Positions 1-12,000 of a DNA stretch of 64,000 bases are shown here, piece by piece (position 1 is the stretch's first letter; every line of letters starts with the position of its first letter). The notes under the pieces are model-generated. The model was given only the letters and a program-made list of their open reading frames with translations, did no database searches and had not been told where the DNA came from. The DNA comes from Phoronis australis (taxonomy: Eukaryota; Phoronida; Phoronidae), in the NCBI GenBank assembly GCA_002633005.1, contig NMRA01000368.1, positions 172,166-236,165 on the forward strand, written 5' to 3'. The translations under genes were made by a program, and so were the position numbers.

Positions 1-22
1 TGATGGTCTTCTTGTTCTCCAG

Positions 23-85
23 GGCCTCACTGGTCGTCAGGGGGAGAGAGGGGAGAAGGGAGACCGCGGATTCAAAGGAGAAATT
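23..85 (+). CDS. Collagen exon 1 in window (Gly-X-Y)
   Basis: Acceptor cttgttctccag precedes 23 and donor gtgagt follows 85. The 63 nt encode 21 residues of uninterrupted Gly-X-Y ([16 protein letters not shown]...). The exon is phase 0 at both ends, as in most exons of this gene. It shows that the window opens inside the gene. Confidence 0.92.
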
Positions 86-3000
86 GTGAGTTGCCTACTG
101 GAACAGCTGGTTTTAACTACAAATATTTCTTCAATCATGAATGTTCAAATCTAATGTTTTGCATGGATGTCTTTACTTACATTCTGCTTTCATTTTAAGT
201 CATAATCATTGATCAGTTTCTGATAGGAATCATAGACCTTGGTAGATAGTACTCTTATTTTGCAAATTAGAAAATGAATTGAAATATGTTGCAGAATTCC
301 ATGAACAGAATCAGATTCCCTTAATTCCGTCTAGTTTCTGTTACCGTGGAAAATCAGAGTCTCCGCCATTGGTAAATAACTCTGTATGACTGAAGTTATT
401 TTAGGAAATAACTCTAAAATATCAAATGCCACAGTTTCATGTTGCATATTAAGCAGTTTTAAATGGCATAGTTTGTAACATGTTTTCAGCTCGTTTTCAG
501 AACTTTGGGGTATCCTGGCTAAATTAGCAAAAAAGCAAGGTTTTTGTCTTGAAATATTAGTTTTCCTTGTGACAGTGCAAAGCAATCAAGTCATTTGTCT
601 TCAAAGTTGTTAACTGATTTGATGGAACTCAGGGAGTGTTCACAATAACCCCACAGTGTACAAAACATACTGTTTTTACAAGGGAGGTGAAAGCATCTTT
701 CCGTTATATGCTTTTGACGTCTGTCCATGCTCTTAAAGGAGACTGGCAGAGTTGAAAACTTCCTTCACGAAGAACCGTAACGGGGTTCTCGGGCTTAAGC
801 TCAGGTGTTTTGTGCAATGGGCCAACCATGAATGAGGCCTGCGCACGTTTGATGCACCGCAAATGACATCAGGCCACCTGCACTCTGCTGTTTTCTTTCT
901 TTGTTTTTTTGACTTAATAAAAATGGCGACGGGAAAGGTAAATTGGAACGCTTCCATTTTTGCTTTTTCACATTATTAAGGTATGGCAAAGAACCAAGAG
1001 ATTGAATATTGCCATGATTCATTGATGGGAACTTACGTACATGTAGTGTCTGACATTCACATAATTACATACTGGGCTTATGTAAATCTTGATCTGTGAT
1101 AAGTATCAACATTTGGCAATATCAATAATAGTGTGGATGTCATATGCTCGTGAAGTGTTGAGAATTACGGTATGAACATTTCCAAACTTTGGTATTTTTA
1201 TGCGCCCAGATATTTATTTGTGGGTGCCTATTGGCATCGTCTTTGTCTGTCTGTGCGTCCAGCGTCCTCAGGTGTATCTTCAAAGGTCCTCAGCGGATTT
1301 TCATTAAATTTGGCAGTTAGGTATATATTAATGAGATGATGCTATCCTTCCGTTTTTGGACGGATTTGAGGTACTTTGCGCCACCTAGAGGCCATTATTA
1401 CTGTTTCGAAGTCTGATTTTTGACGTCCGCCCTTCTATCAACTAAACTGCTGTAGGGATGATTTTGAAAATTGACATAAAATATGTTCTTACTGTTAAGA
1501 GGGCGGCTGGCTATGATTTTCCGACAACTTCAACTACTGTGGCGCCTCTTAGTGGCAGTTTTTTTGTTTTTGCACCCATGGCTGTATCTCCTAAACGCTA
1601 TACAGGAATTTTGCTGGTGTATTTATTTGAAGTTGACTACACAGGACGACTACTTTCGGACGTGTGCCCCCTAGTGGCAATGTCATTTTTTACATTTAGA
1701 TCTGTATGTTTAAAGGTTGTCTGTGGATTTTCATGAAATTTAGCAAATAAACATCTATTTGTGAGTTGGCGTTATCCTTTGGTTTTGGTTTAATTCGGGG
1801 CATTTTGCGTCACCTATTGGCCATTTTTATTGGGTTTTTTTTCTCTTTTTTTTGGCATCTGCCCCTCTGTCAACCAAACCACTCTAAGGATGATTGTGGA
1901 AAATGGCATGCAAGTTCCTAATGTGAAGATCAGGGCTGATGATGATTTAGCCACAAACTTGACAGCTGTGGTGCCTCCTTATGGCAGTATTTTTACGCCC
2001 ATGGCTGTATTTCCTAAACCCTCTGCAGGATCTTTATTAAATTTTGCAAGTGTATTTATATGAGCTTGACAAGGACTTTTAGATGGATCGGACTACTGGT
2101 GTCCCCCTCAGTCTGTAACAGTACTTCAAAGGTCCTCAATGGATTTTTATAAAATTTGGCAGATAGGCATCTATTAGTGAGTTGACGCTATCCTCCGTTT
2201 TTGGTTTGGTTCATGGTATTTTGCGCCACCTATTGGCCATTTTTACGGTTTTCGGTTCTTGTTATTTGACGTCTGCACCTCTGTCAACCAAACCACTCTA
2301 AGGATGATTGTGGAATGTATGTGCCTAATATGAAGAGGAAGTCTGACCATGATCGTCCGATGACTTCATCTAATGTGGCGCCACTTAGTGCCAGTTATGT
2401 TTCTTTTGCCCTTATAGCCTCCTAGTGGCAATTTCATTTTTTTTCATTTTCCTCGGTTTCTCAGAAGTTCCGTGACGAATTTTTATGACATTTAGTAAAT
2501 AGCTTTGATGACACATACCAATTTTGAGATGGACTCGATGCACTATGTGCCATCTAGTGGTCATTTTTATGTTCCAAATAAACACCCCTAGAAGCACAGC
2601 ATTTGCATTGCATTTGTGGGCACATTTCAACACTCCATGTTTTTGAAGTATCAATAAAAATACTGTTGATGTACCGTATGAAGAGAATCAATTGGAAACC
2701 GCAGTGATAACTGTGTACAAGTGCGTAGCCTTGTTTACTCTTGACAATGTTTATTTCACAAAATTTGAACAGTACACTACTATTTTGTTGCTCCAGCCGC
2801 ATCATAGTTATGAGTTGTGTGGAGCTGGTAAAAATTCACTTACTACGAACTTGTTGTAGTTGATTACTCAGATGTTTCCACCCTCATCTAAATATTAAGA
2901 GTCTTTTTAAGGAACACTCCAAGTTGGGCAAACTCACTGTCATTGATGAACCCACCCTCAACACATGCCATACAGTGGACAGGGATAATACTCAAGTCAT

Positions 3001-6000
3001 ATAGCCAGAGAGGAACACTGGTTCTCTTGAAAAGTTATTTATTTATAATAAAGAAACCGTCTTTATCAGGAACAGGCAGCCCACCATGAACTGAGACCAA
3101 GGTCTACAGCTCCCCCGGGTGTTTGACCCCATTCTAGCTCTGGGTCAACAAAGTGCGTGTAATCCACTCATTGAATAAGACCCTTGAATCAGGACGGAAA
3201 TGTTTAAGTCGACGTCTACAAGTTTGTAGGAAGTGAATTTTTTACCTGATCGACATTGTTACGAACCATGAACCTGTTTATCGCATCAGTCGTGTTGTCA
3301 TATTTTTTGTCATATCCTGTAGGGAGAGCCAGGTGAACCAGGCCGTCATGGTGACCAGGGATCAAAGGGTGAAGCTGGCAGAGATGGTGCTGATGGAGCA
3401 AGAGGATTACCTGGTCCTCCAGGCCCACCTGGTGTGGGTGGACGGGATCGTTCTGAGGGATTAGTATGTAATATCAGCAACTTGTAGTGGAAAATACTTA
3501 GCGAAATTTTTCCATGTCACTTGCTTTGTCAGCAATACTGCTGCTACCATTAATATTTAGTTATTGTAGTTTTGCAACACTATATTGACTTGAATTTAAA
3601 GATGATTGCGAAACAATATTTTCCTAAACATACTGAGATGTCTGATTGCTGTTATCTTGGTGGTTCTATATTGTCGTTCACACTATGAGTTACCCTAGAA
3701 CAAGCTACTCCTAGCTTTAGTAGTAGTGTGGATGCTACTTGCACCTGGGCAACTTGATACATGTGTGACAACTTGGCCATAGCTTATCTTACCTTATCGA
3801 GGTAGGGTAACCTGTTGGAGGGCAACTTGCCTCAGTGCAAGTCATGGATGCAAGCTTGCAGGCAAGGTGGAAGTATTTACCAATTTTGTGCTTGTACAGT
3901 TACATAGAAGTGTGGATGCCACTGGCGCTGGGCCAACTTGACACATGTATGACAACTTAGCCCACTCTGTGGACATAGGGTAACGTGTTGTAACTTGCCT
4001 AAATGCAAGTCATAGATGCAAGGCTGTAGTCAAGGTGAATTAAAGTAATGAACACCTGTACGCTTGTTCAGTTACGTGCATGGTTGTCAAATTCTGTTTG
4101 TGTCATAATTGCCGCAAGGTGTATGGTGTGTAGATTAGACTCTCGGATAAAGGGGGGGGGTATTTTTTTTAAGGTGACATATATTTATTGAAGAATACAC
4201 AGAGCATACAAAGAAATAATGACATTGAAACCCATAAATCACGAAACTTTATGTCTGGGTTGTAGACAATTCATAGATGACAGTAATATACACAGTCTGA
4301 GGTATTACATTTAAGTAGTATTTAATAAAAGTATTCATAATTTAGATGTGCTATTACGAACATATAAGGGGGGCAAGTTGCTCTGGGGCACGTTGTTGTA
4401 CAGCACTCATAGTGTAGATATGAGCACGAGGCTTCACTCATTCTCATTTGTTTTTGTTGTGGGATATCATGTAATGGGAATGGTTATCTAGCTCTCAAAG
4501 GCAAAGTTAATTTTTGATGAAGATGACTCGCATGGTGTGTGGCCTCTTACTTCAGGGCTCTGGAGACTCCAGTGTTTTAATAGGCAAGCCTGGACCACGA
4601 GGTCTGCCTGGAGCGACTGGTAAACAGGGACCTGCAGGGGAGAAAGGTGACAAGGGTGAGATGGGCGAACCTGGGTCAAAAGGAGAGAGGGTAAGGAGAT
4701 GGCATGGTTGAGATACTGTTAGAGATTAGTAATTTTAGAGCAAATTTGAGAGGTTGAGTTAACAATTAATCATTACAGTTTCTTTGGATCAGTTCAGAGT
4801 GAAAATGTTGTTTAATTACTGTTAAAATCCAAACACATTGCACGTTTTTATCAACTAGTTTATCTGGTCGTATATGTCATGAGATATGATTTGTAAGCGG
4901 ATGCATATTCCATTAATTACACATTAATTTTTTCAGTGTTTTATTCCAAGGCGATGTATTGCCTGAAAATTGCTCAGGTGTCTTCTTTGTTGGACCCATT
5001 TCTCAGAACTCTCCCACTTTATACAGCTGGGCTCTTGCCATTTGCTATGCGGTTGCTGACATGAATCCAACTTCACTTCGATCCTTACAAGATATTTAGC
5101 TTGCCATCCACTGGAACTACCACCCAGAGAACCAGCACTTCGTATTCACAAGTCCCATGTGACCAATTGTCCATTGCTTCCAGTCATGTTATTGTTTTAC
5201 TGATTTCAGGGCTTCCAAGGTGCTGAAGGCCCACAAGGGTTCAAAGGTAGCACAGGAATACCGGGAGAGAATGGAATACCGGGTCTCCGCGGACCAATCG
5301 GTCCAACAGGACTGACGGGTGAAAAGGTAAGGGGTAAAATCATTGTTTAGCAGACGCTTGTCTTTCACTTAAATCTTGGATAATCTTGGATAATCTTGGA
5401 TGTCATGCCAACCAAGAATGCATGTAAATTGTCAAAGGGTGGCCTTTAATTGTCACTGAGCCTTGAATGAAACTCGTCTGTTTACAAAGATATCCATTGG
5501 CGTTTGGGGTAGTTGTGCTGTGTGGTATTAGGAACTATGATTTTGACAGGCTTAACTGCTTGATGCTGCAACCTCTGGTTTTGGGGGAGTAACGCTCATT
5601 TGTGTTACAGGGTGATGCAGGTGTCGGGGAACCAGGCCCCAAGGGTGCGAGGGGTCTACCTGGTGAACCAGGCATTCCTGGGTTAGATGGACGCAGTATT
5701 AAGGTGAGTATACTGGACAGAAGGTTGGTGAATCATTGCCAGGTATCCATTTTGCCAGTTATTTGCATTAGAGTACCTAAAGTAAAGTTTTTGAGCGAAA
5801 TAGTAATCACAGAATTTCTTTTCCCCTAGCATCTGAGGTTCACCCTCTGAAAGTTGAGCCCTAATTCTTTACTCATTTCACACTCAAATATTTGCCAAAG
5901 AGTTACTTTTTCACATTTTTCATTCATTGCCAGATAATTGCTTTTTGTAAGTAATGGGAACTTTGAACTTTGAACTTTTGCATCACTGTTTTAATACGAC

Positions 6001-9000
6001 ATACAAACCATATGTTTGTAATAGACAAAAATTTTCTTAATCTTTACACTTGCGGAGATATAATTAACTACAGTGTGAGATTTTATTGTGTCAAAAAAAA
6101 TTTTTCGCAGAAGAAAGATAAATAACATAAACAGCATGACGTTGTAGTGTGTAGGTGCTGTAAAACAACATTATTATTTTTGCAAAATTTCCATCAGCCT
6201 TAAGTTTGAAAAATGAAAAATTGCTAATTTTTGCAATTATTTTTGTGCGAAACAATTGGACAATTACAGTAATATTGCATTACTCTAATGACGTGGGTTC
6301 AAGTAAGTAACAAAATGACTTCTAACCTTGTGCTTGGTGTAATTTTAACCTCAAGGACTTAAGCTATGTTAGTATAAACGATTCTAGAAAAATCATCACT
6401 CGCATCTCAGCATTGGTATCTGTGAAACACGCGTCTTCGACAGATAGGTTTTGTCTGGGTTTTCTCTTACAATTCCAATCAAGTCATGTCAATTAGGCTG
6501 GTGACAGATGCAACTCAATTTTTATAAACCATGCGTTTTTTAGTATTGTGCTGTAGATTTAACCTAGCACAATTATTGGGTCAATTTTGACACTTCGAAA
6601 TGAAAGCTGAATGTATTTTTACAAGATGAATACAACCAACAGAAACAAAATTTAGGTAGAAAGAATATTTCTATACAGTCCGATGAGGTTTCTTTGTTAA
6701 ACATGAGCCAATCAGACTCAGAGAAGACTTACATGCTCTGCATGATGTACACAATCTGCTATTGATACCTTTATGGAGACTAAGGTCAAAATACAGCTAC
6801 AAACTGGTGTGTGATAAGTTCTCGTAGACTTTGAAATTTCACTCTCCCGGGTGATTCTGCTTGTTTTAAAATTGGTCAACTCGTGGAGCTGAAGATAAGG
6901 TGGTAGTACAAATTAGTAAAGACTAGGGCTCTACTGACACCAACCTCATGATGAGAACTGTAGGGTGACACTTGGCTTTCCTCACTGTACATTTTCTTGT
7001 TCGTGACCATTGGTAATTGGCACATTATGTTGAGTGCTCATTTGAATTAATGAAGCGCAATACAGGCTGTGCACCGCTTTCTGCTTCTAGCTTACAAAAG
7101 TCTGATTTTCAAGCCTCAAAAACCAAACCGTGTGTACTTTTCGCAAACTATTAAAAAATATAATATTTAAAATCTTTCGAAATGAAATTTTTTTATAAAT
7201 TGTTGTCACGCCCAGTGTTTACAACCATGTTTATGATGGGCAATTTCACGCCTAATTTCCCAGTTTAATCTCCAGAGGACTATAGCATCCCCTGAAGCTG
7301 GGCTGTTTCTTTGACAATAGGGTTATACATTAGGGTCCAGTTGCCTGACCTTGTCCTGTGAGAGTGTCGGCTTAGGATTCATTTCATGTTTGATTGTTAC
7401 AAAATAACTGAAAAAAATGAATTTCTTACACAATTCTCCAGCTTTTGTAACAAAGAAAAGTCTGCCGTGGACTTGAAAACATGATGCAAACGTGCCATTT
7501 GTTAATTTTTTGATGGTTTTTGGGAGTTAGTGGCAGTTTCGCCAAAACAAAATTTGCTTGGAAATTCCGTTTGTTGGTATTGAAGTACTAAAAACTGATA
7601 ACAAAGAGAAAATGATCCCAGTACAACCTAGCTTGGGGGAGAACAGATGAGCAAGAATTGCCAAACATGTCATGGACAAATCCACTACAACTAGAAACTA
7701 TAGGAATACCATAATTATCCACCTTCACTCTTATCAGGCTATCTACTGTGAGTCAGCACGCAAGAACTACTTTTGGCTGAATGGTTAACCACGCCATAAA
7801 ATGGTAATAAGCCAAGACCAGTTGAATAATGCTGCATAAAATAGGTAATACCTCCAGGGCAATTTTGAAAAAAGGGCATCTTCTGATAGTCTTTCGCCTA
7901 TAGCGTTTTAAAATACCGACCTGTGATTTTCTGGATTATGCAAACAATAAAATTCAAATTGCAATGTTTTCATTTCCGCCATCCTCGTAGGTTATGGAAA
8001 CATGGAAAAAATTGGCAACAATCTGTACATGCAACAAACAATTTATTGCAGCATTACCTAGTCTTGGTGCAAAGTTGTATACTCTTTTTCACCCTGATAA
8101 GCGCCCCGTCGCTTAGAAAAAAATCGTTTTAGGGTGAGGGGGCGCTTGTTCTAGCCTATGGTGGTTGAAGCCTAGTCTCCAAAACAAGTAAGATTGGAAG
8201 CTAGGATTCATTAAAATTATGCTCTATGACGAATCTGTAACGTATGACAGTCCTTCTACAAAATTTTTTTTAAAAAAATGTGCTGAAATCCCAGGGAGAA
8301 AACTTGCCGACTGATGCATTGCTGCCTCGCGATTGTTGATAGGGCAAATTGAGTTCTTGAATAAAAATACAGTTTCGACTCGACAAATTACCTGAAATTC
8401 TCCTTAAGTTTTCCAATTAGCGTCCTTAAGATTTATAAGTTCTTGTGGAGTCCGGATAAAGATTAAGTCCAAATCTGCGCTAGATCGTACCCCGCAACAC
8501 GAGAAAATCTCTGGATGAACACACACACATTGTTGTCACGTGACGTTTGTTTTGAAGCTCGTCTGGTCTGCATGTGTGTGAGCGAGTGAGCGAGCACATG
8601 CGTGTCCTCTGAGTTAACGCAATGTAACGATCTAGGTGTGTATTGTAACTTAAGAAGTTAACTCGAGCAGTAAACAGAACGTGTTTTATTAGCACTTGCT
8701 GGTCTCATCTACTAATAAGAACACGTTCAAGAATTATCTCGGTAAGGGTGACTGGATACGTGACAGCCTAACATATATTTTTCGGGGTGTGAGGGTGCCG
8801 AAGTGTTTACTATCAGATGGTCATTTTGACTTTAAAAACACCAATCAAGGTTAACCAAGATTCCTCTTAGAAATTACGTAAAAGTTTTTTTGCGGTGTTA
8901 GAAAATTTCGGAAAACAGTGCCAAATGAATATTTATTTCAGCCGATGCTGAATAGATTGTTCCCGACTAATGTCTTCGATGACGGGTATTTGTATGTATA

Positions 9001-12000
9001 GCGCGCGTTTCCTGGCCACGAGCTTTTAACACTGGTCACCTTTTTCACAAGATGAGGAGTAGAACTACCGGGGCGGTGTGAAATTTTGGGGTCTAGCAGA
9101 GACACACAGTGGTACCTAGCTATAGCTGCATGAAGACTATTGTGTTTCTGTCAATAATAACGACATTATTCCAAAGTTTATTGATGTTCACTATACTTCA
9201 GGAAAATATCGACGATCTACCGTGGATCCTGTGTTTTGTATTCGTACGCACACTCGCATTGGATCACATCTCGGAAATCTCAGATTTGATGGGATGACAA
9301 TGAACGAGAACAATGAAATTAAACAACGTCATATTAGAGCTTGTAATAGCTATAATAAACGTATTACAGCGCATATGTCTTCAAAATCGAAATAACACAC
9401 CGAGTCACAGGCGTCCTCAGCTTCTGATCGTCCCCAATACACTACATCTGCCCATTTGGTTTTAAAATTCACGATACCCATCTCATGATTAATACTGCAT
9501 AAAGTTTGAGCAACAGTCGACTTAACTTTTATTATCTGACTGAGGTAAGCTAGTCACTAGCTGTGGTGATTAAATGTAATTCATATATCAATCTCAACAG
9601 TCTGTGTTACATCCCACTATTGACTGGTCTTCCTATTTGTTTTCCATAGGGGGAAATTGGACTTCGTGGGGAGCCTGGACCAAAAGGTAACCCAGGACTG
9701 TCTGGCGTTGATGGCAGAAAGGTGAGTGAACTATGTGCAGTGGGCAGCATTTTCTGTCTTGGTACACTAACCTTTGCTTTCCATGTTAAAAAGACGTTGT
9801 CTGTGACTAGGACTTCTAGATCATCAGTTAAAGCACATGATTTTGATGTCAAAATCACTCTTTCAAGTCATTGTTACAATCCTATTGTCTATAGGACGGA
9901 AAGAAATTGTGAACAAAAAACAAATAACAGAGAAGTTATGCTGATCACTATCTTTAGTCTGGTTGTTTTTTGGAAATAAGCATACAAAACTGTTGACACT
10001 GAGCGTTGGCGTTTATACAGTGTTTTACTGTAACGTGTTACATTTCCCCAGAATACACATGGCATTGATGGCATTTCCCAGCAGGCAACTATGAGTGGCT
10101 CTAACTGGTTGGGATTACAGTAGGTACTGCCCACAACCCTGGACTTTCATGATCATGAGATTCTTTTGTTTGCACATTAGGGAACAGGGTTGTCAGTGAT
10201 TAGAGCTCTCTGTTCAGTTTGGCAGGTGGCAACATTCTTTCCCTGCCCAGTTTTGACACTTTTCACATTGGAAGTGAAACTTTTTCACTGGTTGAAAGGT
10301 CAAAATTTGGTTAACTACAATCATAAGAGTAAAGACATATAATATGCATTGCAACGACTGTATTGTTTAGATGTTGAAAACGTTAATGTGTATCCTGGTT
10401 GAGCAACACAATGTAGTGATTGTGTGCACTTCTCTTTATCTGAGTGATCTTTATAACCCCAGAGAATGCAGAGAAACATGAATGGGGCCATGTTGTTGGC
10501 CCAATTTAAGAGTGTTGTTAGGTTTTGATTACATTCTTCTATTGTCTGTGAAAGGGAGAAAGTGGCCCTGAAGGACCAAAAGGTGAGCCTGGAGATCGGG
10601 GAATCCCTGGACTTCCTGGAAAAGATGCGTCTGCTTCTGTACTGAAGGTGAGACCACTCGGTTTGTTGTCTGGATTTCATGACGTTTTGTGGAGTCATTT
10701 ATAAATTACAATTTGGTTCTTATAGTAACGGTGGTCCTAATGGTTGTATAAGTTTTGTCACAGTGTATGGCAGTGGAACCTCGGTACGTCACACTCCGTT
10801 AAAGGCCAAGTATGGTGCTAAAATGACTATTTTTACATCTAAAATACATTTGTTGATAAAAAATATCAAAATACTGTGTCATAGCATACCCCAGTCATTA
10901 ATTAAGTAGGCCTTCGACAATACAGTAGCCCCATCACGAACCCCATTTAGTGCCAAAAAAAAACTTGAGACAGTGCTGGCACTAATCGAAGTCTATGACA
11001 TCATCGTTACATCGAATTTGGCTTTCATTGTGTCTCCAGAGTATTAGAATCAGAGATGACTCGTTTTTTAATTTAGTGCAAAATACGTGGAAAATCAAGG
11101 AAACACATTAATTTTTCATTTCATGTCAGTTGATATTAAAATTAATCAATATCACTACCTTTAGAATTTTCATTCAATTATTTAGCACACATTCTAATAC
11201 GGGCCCGTATGGGAATCCCTGGGAGTGTGATTGGTGCCGTTGAAATAGCCGGAAAAACAAAACGCTTTGTCTGAATTGTTATCAGCAATTTTCAAATGTT
11301 TATTATTAGTGTAATTTGTTTGATACAAAAACTTTGATGTTAGTAACTTTCCATTCATGTCTTTTTGAAGCCGAAGGTGTGAACGCTGCGCGATTCCAAT
11401 ACGGACGGCTGTCCAGTGTGTGTCCCGTATGGGTATAGATGACAACAGGCCATTTAATTTGGTGCAAAATACTTAGAAACATTAGGTTTACAGCACATAT
11501 CAGCATGATCTTTTTGTACAATGCAACTATATTCAAATTCATTGAAAATTTTATATTAGAAACTCAATTTTCAAAATAAGTCGCCTTGAAATGCTGCAAC
11601 CCGTAATCGGTCAAGCTAAAAAAAAATTGAAAATTCAATAGCAACACAACATTGTGCGTGACTGTACTAAAACTACGAAATAAAGTCTGTATTGCATAAA
11701 AACATACCCAGTCATAAGAATTTGTAATCAATTGAACGTTTTAAATTCAGTATCAGAATTCCATTAGGCCTACGGGAACGACCCAAATCAGACAGAATAT
11801 TCCGGATTTGGGCCGGATTCCCCATACTCTGGGCCGGAACAGTGACACGAAACGTCGAAGTGCATGCACACTGCAGATTTTTTAAAGCCAACCAGCTAGC
11901 TGTTTGAAGGCTATCGCCAAAATACAGCTAGGTAACACTGACTTGAGCTCTGTTAAATCATAGACTGTAGTCTATCACTAAATTTCATAGGCCTACCTGC

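Larger units (their letters stand above)
1200..2650. repeat. Degenerate tandem repeat, unit about 340-430 bp, about 4 copies
   Basis: The phrase 'ggatttt(c/t)at.aaattt.gca' recurs near 1290, 1720, 2137 and 2473. Each time it is followed by 'ta(t)tagtgag..g(a/c)tatcc' and then by a 'gcgccacctat/agtggcc' block. The last copy is shortened. A related block lies at 15285-15720, and the right end (2540-2640) recurs at 56455-56560, so this is a dispersed family. The short reading frames here are chance. Confidence 0.8.
86..3322 (+). other. Intron with dispersed repeat at its centre
   Basis: This 3.2-kb intron contains no reading frame I can support. Its middle (about 1200-2650) is a degenerate tandem repeat listed separately. 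The rest is AT-rich sequence without recognisable content. Confidence 0.8.
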
